Assembly: GCF_000512585.2 (NCBI RefSeq)
Contig: NC_089241.1
Span: 1,054,001 to 1,118,000 of the forward strand
Length of the DNA: 64,000 bases
Origin: Kwoniella bestiolae CBS 10118
Taxonomy: Eukaryota; Basidiomycota; Tremellomycetes; Tremellales; Cryptococcaceae
Direction: 5' to 3'
Below are positions 11,335-22,400 of this stretch, piece by piece (within the stretch, counting starts at the first letter, position 1; each line of letters opens with the position of its first letter). Position numbers and translations under genes: made by a program. The notes under the pieces were generated by a model that saw only the letters and a program-made list of their open reading frames with translations, made no database searches and was not told the DNA's origin.

Positions 11335-14300
11335 ATGGCTGACAACAGCGAGGTGAGTCATACCAGTACAGAAGTTGCTCACTTGATTGATGGGCAGAGG
11401 ATCCTCGTACCTCTCTCTCCCTCTCTCTCTCGATCGATCGAGTTAGTTGAGAGGGTAATATTTACAGACTTTGAGATGGCTGATGATTCGTCTCTCTGGT
11501 AGACGAAGGAGATTGAGGATGCCTTTAATAGCTTGAGTTTGAGGGATGGGAAGGATGATTTGGCCAGTAAGTCTAGTCATACTGTATCTTCGATCATCTT
11601 TCTGGAGTAGAAGATTGGTTGACTGATATATGATGTGTGCGAACTGCAGATTGTGTGCCCAGACCTGGTAAGCTTATCTAAATACACGCTCATTACGTAT
11701 CATAGCGATGAATGATGACTGTGCATCACTTCAGATTTCGGTCGTCAAGGTAGGAAGATCATGGTTTCGGCCAACATGTTCAAGGTCACCTTCAAGAAGA
11801 ATGACTTGATCGTTTAGTGAGTGGTCCTTCTAATCATGGTAGCATGGAAATCCCAATTGCATTGCAAGGCTAATGTCTCATGATGGCAATAGTCATTACG
11901 ATATCGTGATCGAGTCCGTCGTCAACAAGAACGCCGTGTAAGTGCAGATACAGCGGATTGACTGGACGGTGCTAGCTGACTTTGTGTATCATCCTGCTAG
12001 TCTCCCTAAAGAGTTGAAGTGGAAGGTTTGGAAGAAGTTGTGCGCTACAGCACCGGGAGGACCAGTCAAATGGGGATTGGCAGCCGGAGCATATGACAGG
12101 GAGTAAGTTCAACCCTATTGCCTCAAGAGCCTTGAGAGCTAAACACTATGTGAAATGCTAGACGTAATTTCTTCACTGTACATCGAATACCTCTCAGTAA
12201 ACCTGTGGTGAGTTGTATTTTATTTCTTTCTGATTTCGCTTGACTCATAGAGTTTGGCTGAGGCATGTCACTCTACAGGTACATCTACCTGTCGAGCTCG
12301 AGGATGAAGAAGGCGCCACCGAGAGGCAAAGACAGTCTCGCAACTTCAGAGTATATGTAAGGTTCGCTCGCGAGATTGATCTGAGCGTTGTGCTCTTATA
12401 CAGTCAGGGTCAAGCTTGTGACCCTGCCCCCAGAGATATGGTAGTAAGTTGCTTGATCCACCAAAGACGATCGTGTTAGGCTGATGGAGACTCCATAGGC
12501 GATGGGCAAGGCCGCCTTGAACACCCTTCTCCGTCAAGACCTTTACGACAGGTTCGTACCTAAAGGAGGTCAGGGAAGAAGGTTCTTCACCTCTGGTAAG
12601 TATCTCATCAGATCGCAAGGGATGACATACTGACAATCCAGCAGAGGATGCGAAAGAGCTGCCCGATGCTGGACTTGTTCTTGAAGGTTTCATCCAATCC
12701 TTCGTTCCCACTCAAAGTGGTTTCCCGGCAATTCAAGTGAGTGAGCTGGGCACGAATGATGAGATGAAGTGTTGATCAGCTCTCCTCCACAGCTGGATAC
12801 CGCATACGGTCCTTTCTTCAAGCCCGGTAGTCTGCTAGTATGTGTTTGCAGCTGATCCGTACGAGAAAATCCTCTTGAAGCTGATTTGTTCTTACGTAGG
12901 GCACTGTCACTGAGATCTTCATGGGTCATGGCGGCGGCGGTGGACGAGGCGGAAGGGGTGGCAGAGGTGGTGGAAGAGGACGAGGCGGCTTTGGGAATGG
13001 ATTCAGCAATTCTTCTGCTCACCTTGCGAACATCTTGTCTGCCAGACATAACCAAGAGAAACTGACAAGACTCTTCTACGGGGCGAAGTATACCTTGACT
13101 CATCGGTGAGTCTGCTTCAACCATGCGTAGGCGTTCGAGTTAACGCATACCCCGGTACCTGCATGTAGAACCGCTGGACGACCTCTCCAAATTGAAGGCT
13201 TTACTTCAGAAAGCGCCGAGCGTTTCCGATTTAAGATCAACGATGGGAATGGTCGACAAGAAAGAATGATCTCTGCCGTAGAGTACTATACGGCCACCTA
13301 CAATTTGGTCCTCAAGCATCCAAGCCTTCCGATGGTCAGAACGGGAAAAGAAAAGGACAAGAAAGTTTTCCCGTAAGTCTGTGCCATATCCTGAAACCTT
13401 CAAAACGGGAAGACGACTGACGTATGATGGATAGGATGGAATTGGTCAACCTCGTTCCGTTTAACGGTATCCCATTCGCTGCTGTATCTTCCAACCAAAC
13501 TGCTGAGATGATCAAGTGAGTTATTTCCATTGGGTTTGATTGTAAGTTAGCATTTCTGAAGTATTTGATCGCAGAGTAGCCGCCAAACCGCCTCCTGAAC
13601 GAAAGGAGCAAAGTGAGTTCCGACCGGTCTCCCATCTCTCCAGGATAGTTGACTGATGTCTTTTCCAGTATAGCCATGAACTGGCGAAGGAAGTTAAATT
13701 ACTCCCAACTTCCAAAATTGAGAGAATGGTGTCTCGAAGTCAGTCCCGAAATGATGAAGATTCCCGCTAGAATATTGGAACCTCCCCAAGTTCAGTACAG
13801 AGGGAGAACGATTACTCCCAGAAACGGGTCAGTTCAGTTACGACCTATTGCTATTGCTCAAACGGCTGATGAACTTCGCCAGAGCCTGGAACCTCGAAGA
13901 TAACAAGGTAAGTCTGTAGACTGCTGGCGCAGCAGATAGCTGACTAACATCGGTCTGGAAGTTCGCTGGAGCCAATCGTCCTCTCAAAGTCTGGTCTGTG
14001 GTCTGTTTCGACAGCTGGATGAAGGATCCTGATATCAGTAAGTAATAGTCCGATGAGTTGCACACATTTGACACCTTTGGCAATATTAGATTCCGTAATC
14101 ACACAGTATGTACATAGACATTTTACTATTACTAGATCGATCTTTGACTTAACCACAGATTGGTCGGAACATTGTCGAAGAACGGTTCTATCGTGGAGAA
14201 TAGAAATCCACCCGTAGTCTCGAGCAACCTGAGCGAGCTAAAACAAGGGCTAAGAAATGGAGCGATCGAGGCGATAAAAAAAGGAGGGGGAAGTCATCCT

Positions 14301-16455
14301 CAATTGATTGTTGTGATTCTTAGAGTAAGTCCGCTTGAATGAAAATTGTTGCTTGCGGAACTGCCGATCTCATTCTGACGTTCGAGCGGGTGTCCATAGT
14401 CCAGGGAATCTGGTCTATACCAGGCGATCAAGAGAATCGCGGCGAATGAACTTAAAGCAGTGAGTGTCCATCGAAAGCCTTGCTGTCGAGTGCTGACGTC
14501 GGCACAGCCGGTCGTGACCCAAATCATGATCTCGGCCAAGTCCAATAACGCAAGAGGAATAGGCGCAGTGAGTGGATATGTCTCAAGGCAGCTCGAGCAT
14601 TATTCCTGCATAACGCTGACTTGAAGATGTCCATAGTATCTGAGCAATGTAGCGATGAAGGTACATTCGAAACTTGGAGGGGTCACTCACGCTGTTCCGG
14701 TGCCAGGTGTTGTGAGTTCTTTCATGCTAAGTCGAGGTCGGTTAGCTCGATGAAGAAAGAACCTATGTTGACTCAATGTGCTTTTTCAGATCGACCAGAC
14801 TACGATGTTAGTGGGAGCGGATGTCACTCACCCTCCACCAACAGCGAAAGACAAACCTCTCCTTCCCTCGATTGCGGTATCTGTGGCTGCGGTTAACGGT
14901 GACAACAATATGTTTGTCCCATGCGTCAGGTTTCAAACGGGCAGAAGGTAGGTATACCTTTCCCCCTTGCCAATTAGATGCATAAGCTGATCGAAGGCAA
15001 TCATCCTCAGAGAAATGATAGAAGACCTTACAGAGATGATGAAAGATCACATCAGGTTGTTCGAGAAGAAGAACGGCAGTAAACCGCAAAAGATCTTGTT
15101 CTTTAGAGATGGGGTGTCTGAAGGCCAATATGATCTTTGTGCTACGTGAGTGTGTCTCGTTTCTCATTGTCAGGGTACCTCTGATGTTGAGAATCGGTAG
15201 AATCGAGATGGACAGGATCAAGAAAGCATTCAAGGAGCTGGATCCAAAGTACAATCCCAAGATTACTCTGATTATATGTGCCAAGCGAGTAAGTCTTCCC
15301 ATGTCGTTGTCGACCAAAAGCGAAGATTCCGTCTTGATGGAAGTGCGATCTAGCATCATATGAGGTTCTTCGCCGAGGACAGAAGAGATACTGACAAGAC
15401 TGGGAACTTGTTGCCTGGTGAGTTCCGTACCAGGCATATCAAGAGGATAAGCTGACACTCACTACAGGTACTGTCGTTGACTCCGATGTCACACACCCCT
15501 ATGCTTTCGACTTTTATCTTCAAGTGAGTATTGAACAGACATTGCTGAGATGAGTCAATGTCATACTGATGTTTGGTCTTTAGGCTCATGCTGGATTACA
15601 AGGTACAGCTCGACCTACTCATTAGTAAGCTCACCTGTCACAAATTCGATGTCTGCGGTCAGCTGAATAGATGTCCGAACATAGTGTCGTTGTGGTAGAC
15701 GAGAACAACGTGCGTGGAGTGCCATCGCCGCTTGGAGTGATTTGAGCTGATCAATCCACTGCGCTGCCAGTTCACCGCAGATCGGATGCAAGGGCTTTGT
15801 AACAGCTTGTGCTATTCTTATGCTAGAACTTCCCGAGCGGTTTCCGTAAGTCCAGTGTCGTGGAAGTGGGAGATGTATGCTGATCGGATTCCTGTCGCTT
15901 TGACATAGCTGGTCCCCGTCGTCTACGTGAGTTGTGATTTCAGACTAGATACACAAGCTCCCGATACTGATTGCATTGCCAAATTTCTTGGATGCCTTCC
16001 ACAGTACGCGGATGTGAGTCATTGTCAATTGCATCCTGCGGCGGGAACATCGAAGCTGATTACATCTGCAATACACATAGCTCATTGCGTGGAAAGCTAG
16101 AGACTTTGTGTACCCTGCTGAAGATGCGAGTGATACTGCCTCGGTGGTTACTGGATCATCCGGTTCCGGTACTGTGCATGCGAGTTTCGATCCACAACAG
16201 CTCTGTAAGTCTTGGAACCTGGACGAAGGTGTTCGTGCATACACTGATGCTGGTTTTGATCGATCAGACAAGAGGTTGGAACAGGTCCCTGCCTGTGAGT
16301 GATTCTTTATGTTCTTCATGTGATTGTGTGGTGCTGATTGAAGGTTTTCTTCGATGCAGTCAATGAGATGATGTGGGTGAGTGGAAGTTTGAACTTGTCG
16401 TTATGATATCCAATGATCCCTGAGCTAATGAATCTTCTTCTGTTAGTATATGTAA
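11335..16455 (+). CDS. Argonaute, complete, with internal RGG insert and DEDD-type PIWI site
   Basis: ATG 11335 (MADNSE, then a GTGAGT intron) leads through roughly 30 short exons to QVPAFNEMMWYM-stop (TAA 16453-16455). The N domain is seen in RKIMVSANMFKVTFKKND and HYDIVIESVVNKNAV, and the linker in RRFFTSEDA and GFIQSFVPTQSGFPAIQ. A Gly/Arg-rich insert (HGGGGGRGGRGGRGGGRGRG, about 12930-12990) precedes the PAZ domain. The MID domain includes VWSVVCFDSWMKD and HPQLIVVILR. PIWI motifs are LVGADVTHPPP (first Asp), REMIEDLTEMM (candidate Glu finger), ILFFRDGVSEGQYD (second Asp) and VVYYADLIAWKARDF, where the fourth catalytic position is Asp instead of the His seen in human AGO2. A DEDD tetrad is compatible with slicing, as in Kluyveromyces polysporus Argonaute. 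No frame break was found. An intron of about 70 nt with a GTCAGT donor (after PRNG, near 13828) must be removed to keep the frame (AWNLEDNK follows). Confidence 0.95.
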
Positions 16456-17995
16456 CACACGTACCGACCTGTCTTCAATACTCTCTCCTCTTCACATCTT
16501 CCCAAAATCTGGAAGATTCAATGATTCAATGATCTGATCCGTTTTCTTTATCTGCTTGAGGACATTGCGTGTGAAGAGTTATACGATCGTTGTTTCTGGT
16601 TGTTTGTGTTATAAACGATGTTACCTAAAACCTGTGTCTCACAATCACCCTTGACCGATCGTTTTGCTTCTGTGCGTAGTATTCGATGATTATCTATCTA
16701 TCATATTGGTTGAATATTTGATGAGAAATTATGAATTTATGGTATATCTGTGAAGTGATTTTCGCGATGTCCAGCTTTGCCAAGGTGCATACATACCTGA
16801 GATGTCACAGGCAATCGTACTTGCTGGGTGACGACACTCATGTATCAGCAATGCATACATATGATATTACTCTGCCTCGTATGCAGGCCTTGTCATAGTT
16901 ATACGAGCAAAATAAGGGGAGAAGGGAAGGGAAGGGGGAGAGGGACGAGAATGATTTTCTTTTCTATTTCTTTTCACGGTGAATTGTTTTCTAACTTACA
17001 TATAACATGACGTTATCCCTTCCAATGAGTCATATCAAGTGTAAATGGATTCGCAGAATAAACAAACAACTATCCTTGTTCCTTCGTACATACATGCATG
17101 GGAGGATGTTTGATGTTTGATGTTTCTTGTATGCATCGATCTCTTGACTTGACATTCCTTGTTTCTCATCTTTACATATACAAGTCAAGACGAACGAAAA
17201 AGTTGCTGGCTTTCAATTTTGTTCAGCTCGGGCCCATCCATTATTTCTCAGTACCATAACTCACACTCTTTTACCTTCACACCACTACGCTCTTTTCGAC
17301 CCTCACATTCACGAACACTACAGTATACGACCGTCTACCTGAGACCAATCCCATCTGGAAATTCAACAAACACACAAACTCCCTCTCGATTGTTTTGAGT
17401 GTTTGTCCAAGCCCCCACCAGTCCCGACCTACCCTCCTCGGCTCAACACCCGCACGTACCCCATACCACTCTCTCGGTGTATTTGTCCGCGCAGCTCAGT
17501 CAAACATCTCGATCTCACCCTTGGATCATAGCGTTGTACCTCCTCTCCAATACGACCCTTGACCCAATACCCTGGGATAGTATCACACACGACACGACAC
17601 GACATCTACAATCAGATTGATGAAGGATTGATTAAGTGGTTGTTAAACATCATACAAATGTCATCATAATCGCATTTATCTCTTCATCAAATTCAAGAAT
17701 CAAATCAAGACCAACTCGACTATCACACTCTTTTATCACCAGCTTCGAATTGCAGGCAAAAACATAAACCCAAAAATAAGAACACAGACATTCTTTTACC
17801 TACCACCTACCACCTATCGCACCGACTTTACTTTGCTCATTTAGCACACGCAGGTCTTTCTTCGTACAAAAGTAGTTCAAACAGTATTTCAGACTAGACG
17901 ACTCTAGATCACAAGTAGAAGGAATATACTAGGAATCACCGATCTTCTCAGCTGCGAATACTACAAACATTTCCAAACAGGTTTATCATCACAAA
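16456..17995. other. Intergenic, Argonaute 3' side and promoter of next gene
   Basis: About 1.5 kb with no supported gene. The right half is C/A-rich, with CA-dense stretches typical of 5' UTRs leading to ATG 17996. Open frames at 17159-17398 and 17399-17620 are low-complexity and lack family signals. Confidence 0.5.
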
Positions 17996-19017
17996 ATGCC
18001 TGAACGACCTCGTAAGTCCCAGCACCTACAATGCGTCTCATCCCAAAGATAATCGCTGTCTCTTCTGAGCCTTATCCCCACTTCGACTCTGAATGTACAA
18101 AAGACCAATCGCTCACCACCTCTGATAAATGACAGGTCTCCACCTAGACTTCAACTCCCCCTGCACCCCACCTCCAATCTACTCACCACACTTCTCCCCC
18201 ACCTCCCCACCTCTATCATTCACACCCACCAGACGATCATCCACCAGCAGCACAACAAGTACCGCCGCCCTTGACAGTCCCAGGACACCGTCCACACCGA
18301 AAATCATCATGGGTGCGATGGTATTTACGCCCGAGCCGAAGAGTATGTCTGGGGGTGGGAACGGGGAGAGCGAGAGCGAGGATGAGGAATGGGAAGGGGA
18401 GATGAGTCTGGAAGTTCCGGGCATCGTTTTGAGTGAGTGGGGTCTGGTCTGCTATCTGGGATTGGAGATTCTGCTGCTTTTTCTCTCACAAAGAAATGGA
18501 GGAAGAGGAATCTCACATCTCATTCATAATACGAAACAAAAACAAAATATATTCTCTTCTACCCTCTCCTCTCTCGCCGCTAGTCATCCCTTCTTTCTCA
18601 GTCATCAAAGTCACCCAGTACAACCCAAGCTAACACCCCATCCACCCAGCCGAACCACCCCGCCAACCCACCCCGCGTCTCCCCTCCCCCCCACCCAAAC
18701 AAGTCGTCCTCCTCGCCCCCTGCTCCCTCCCCCTACCCTCATCCCAACTCCAAATCCAACTCCAATCATCTTCGAAAGACTCCAAAACACCCTTATCGTT
18801 CTCCTCTCAAGCCCACAACCAAAACCTGAAACCTCAATTCTCAAGCACTTTCCTAAAGCTCCTGGGACATCCTACACCCTCACCTAGCAAAAAACGAAGT
18901 TCCCTTAAGATGGTATTGTTGTTATCAATTATGATCCTGGGGGTGTGGCATTTGTGGAGTACACTTGAGATTGGATTGACGGTTGGTCTAGTTGAGGAGG
19001 CTTCGTTGATCCTTTGA
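17996..19017 (+). CDS. Pro/Ser-rich protein with C-terminal hydrophobic segment
   Basis: Three exons join in frame: 17996-18011 (MPERP plus one base), 18136-18432 (LHLDFNSPCTPPPIYSP ... SLEVPGIVL) and 18650-19017. The third follows a good CTAAC branch site and CCCAG acceptor. Together they give 226 residues, and the lengths sum exactly to 227 codons. The first half is Pro/Ser/Thr-rich with an acidic patch (ESEDEEWEGE). The C-terminus after a basic SKKRSSLK is hydrophobic (MVLLLSIMILGVWHLW), so the protein could be tail-anchored in a membrane. The second intron is long (217 nt) and stays open in the exon-2 frame. An unspliced form would read on to about 18887 instead, without the membrane segment. 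No family was recognised. Confidence 0.55.
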
Positions 19018-19478
19018 TTTTTCTACTTGTTATTCTTCGTCTTTTCGCTATACATGGACATTTAGTGTATGCTTTCCTTCAGATATATTTCTATATTCCA
19101 CCTCCCCCTCATCCGTGAGTCCTTTTGTAGATATACGCCAACGCCAGATCCACGCATGCGTTACGTTTTCTTACGCCTTGTACGAGATGTCTTTATGAAT
19201 ACTCATGTTTTTGTGTTTACCTTACTGAATTCTGCACATGATGGATGATATACATGACATAAAAACGACATATTTGAGACGATACTTGTATACAGTACAA
19301 CGAAACTTCGAATACTTCTCATACGATACGATACTCGAAACTCAATCCACAAATTCAGTTGGACGTGTACGCCACCTCACACATCCAGTCTGGACTTCTC
19401 ATTATCTTACATACACTCCAAACCATAGCTCCTTATCCCCATACCACCACCTCACATGCTTCTTATGAGCCAGTGCCA
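19018..19478. other. Convergent intergenic region
   Basis: This holds 3' UTRs of two genes that converge. The sequence is A/T-rich with nothing coding that can be supported. Confidence 0.5.
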
Positions 19479-22400
19479 CTACTCAAACAAAACCTCTTTA
19501 ATCCCCCATCGATCCTCCCCAACCCCAACACCCACCAACTCATTCATCTGCTCCCTCGATCCCTCCAAATCATCCAACAAAGCTTGAACCTCATTCTTCT
19601 TCATTTCCTCAAATCTCTCATTAGCGGACTTGAAAGCTTGACTTGCGATTTTGAAGTGATTCTTACTAACACGTCAGAGCAATCAGTACATAGCAACTTT
19701 CAGACCAGTCACACTATCACGGACAATTCTGTGAAAGTGGAAATGGACCAGAACATACCTCTCTTTATGATAATTGTCCAACAGACCTTTAGCCAACTTC
19801 CCGAATTGTCCTCTTGCCATTCGAGCTTGTCTTTGTGGTAAGCCTATTCGCTGTTTCGCACCTTTGATCAAGAGCTATGGCGGCGGTTCAACACTCAGCT
19901 GAAACTTGCTATGATCATCTAAGCTGTAGCAGAGTATATCACTCACATCGTGGATATTGGACAATGTCTAAAGTCAACCAGGGAGCCGAATGAGGCGTCA
20001 GCTTATTGTCGACATCGAGTATCGTGGAGCTCACCTGCTCAACCTCTTTCATCACTCTGTTCTCCAACTTCTCACCCTCACTCATAGCCTTCACTTCCGC
20101 ACTACTACTTCTCCTCCTAGCCTTTCTTCTCTCATCATTACTAGCGGAACTCTCGTCCGACTTCCTTTTCTTCCCCTTATCACCTGCCGAATTCTCGCTG
20201 TCCTCCGATCGTCTAGTGGACGTAGGTTTTGAGTTGGGCTTAGATTTCGATAACGGTCTGACAGGCTCGATGTCCTCTTCGACAAGTGAAGATGAAGGCA
20301 ATAGTGCGATCCTAGCTCTCTTTGTACTTCTCTCCTTGGCTTCTGCTTCTTCTTGCTGCTCATCAACATCTAGCTGTTGGAACATAGCCTCAACGGATTT
20401 ACGGGTCACAATCGGTCGAGGAGTTGATTCAATAGATTGGACCTCTGCTTCCTCTTCGACTTCCAGGGCAGAGTTGGTATTTTGTCTATCTTGCTCAAGT
20501 CGAACTGGTGAAAATTTGGCGCTGGATGTTGTTGGTGCAGCATTCGTATTTGTCACTGACTTCGAGATTGACTTGGTTTTGTCTCCCTCGACTTTGGCAA
20601 TAACTTCATCTACTACGATCTGGTCTTCCTCCAACTCTTCAACCCGTGATGATCTGAGTGATCGTTGTCGTACACCGTTGGAATTCGCTCTTTGCTGCGA
20701 GGTTGAAGTAGCCTTTGGTATCCCAACGTTATTTGCCAAGCTTGAGCCTAATTGAGCAGCAGCATCGGATCTCGACGGCCCCGCATCTTGAGAAGGAGTC
20801 TGGACGGTAGTCGGTTCATCTGGTTTGATCGCCGTTCGGGACGATGTTCTCTCTTTAGACTTGGCTCTTGACGGGACGGTGAATACATCTTCGTGTTCCT
20901 CCGGAGGTGATGGTACGGTAGGCTAAGGACATAGAGGTAGCCAAGTCAATGGTGATTTCAGTGATCTGTAAGAAAGACTTACCTCTTCTTTAGTAGATAC
21001 ATCCTGCTGAGGGGGACTGGAAAGCAGCAGAGGTGGTGATGGAGGAGGTGGCGGCGGAGGGGTAGCTGTGGGCACTACGGTCTTGCTCTTCATCTCGGAC
21101 AACCTCTTCTTTTTAGGGGCAGCTTTCGAAAAACCTCCTGCAGTCTTGACTTCCCAAGGTAAAGGCGAGTGTTTCTCCAGAACCTCTTCATCGTCTTCGT
21201 TATCTTGGACAGGTTGAGATTGCCTCTTTGCTCGTGGCTTACGGGGGGATGGAGGAGGTAGCAAAGCTTTCGAAGCGGTAGATCTGGGTTTCGGTGCGGG
21301 GACTTTGCTGCCTTCCTGAAATTTCATAGCGACATCAGTTGTACAAGTATTCACGGAAAAAGGGGACATGTATCAGCTCACTTGGCGCGGTGTGTTTTTT
21401 TCCATTTCTCTCTCTTTTCCTTTGCTTTCAATCTCTTTGGAAGCTGACTTCCTTACGGTGGTTCTGACCGCAGACGGAGTAGCTGACAGCCCTTGTTGAA
21501 TCTGACTATTTAGGGTAGTATCTGCCCCTGAGGATCTAGGTGTCGGAGCCTTGAAACCTCCTCCTTCAGTGGCAGTGGACTTCTTGGTAAGGACGGTTTT
21601 GAGCAGTGTTTCATTGATGGCTTGAGTTGCAACAGGAGGCCTGTTGAGATGAGAAGACGACTCGGCTTCCGAAAGATCCGAATCGCTGTCCATTACAGTT
21701 CTGGGCTTGAGTATCGGTCGAGTGGCAGGTGCTTTACCGACTAAGTCCTCGGGTCAGCGAGCTGCATAGCTACAAAGATCAGGTGTAGACTCACACTTCT
21801 TAGCTGAGCGAGTCGTGGCATTAGCAGGGGCTACCGCAAGCTGCTGAGATGCAGGTGGTAATTGCATTTCTTCATCCTCTTTCTCCTCTTCTTTATCTTT
21901 CTCCCCTTCCTTATCTTTCCCGTCCGTCCCGTCTTCGTGTTCTGCACGATCTTGGAAGTTCATCCCCTCCTCAGCCTCCTCGACAGACGGGAAATCATCA
22001 TCATCTACATATACTTCGGAGGTGATTTGCTGTGTGACGTTGGCAGCTGCAGATGTTGCAACCTTCCTTTCAGGTCGGCCTTCTACCAGTGCCGAACCAT
22101 TACTCGTAGCTTTTGACTCGATAGGTTGTAATCCGTTTTGATTGTTGACTGACGAGCTCGGTAGTGACTTGCGAGTCTCGGGGATAGACGGGCCTTCGAC
22201 AGCATCGGCGGACTCGATTTGCGATGCTGGACCACGAGACATACTTCTTCGTTGGGTGGTGAATGGCACTTGAGAAGTCGAATCTGGTCCTTTCGACAGT
22301 GATCTTGTAGATGCCGATATTCCTCCTTGTTGTGCCTCTTTCAAGTTCTGAATAGCTGTTTGTATATCGTCTTCGTCCAGCTGCGGCAGCTCGAAACTGT

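Noticed and set aside
20006..20755. A 249-codon open frame on the plus strand, Ser-rich
   Set aside because: It lies antisense to the disordered linker of the axis-like gene. Its Ser/Leu bias mirrors the Lys/Glu/Ser codons on the other strand, and no start context or domain supports it.
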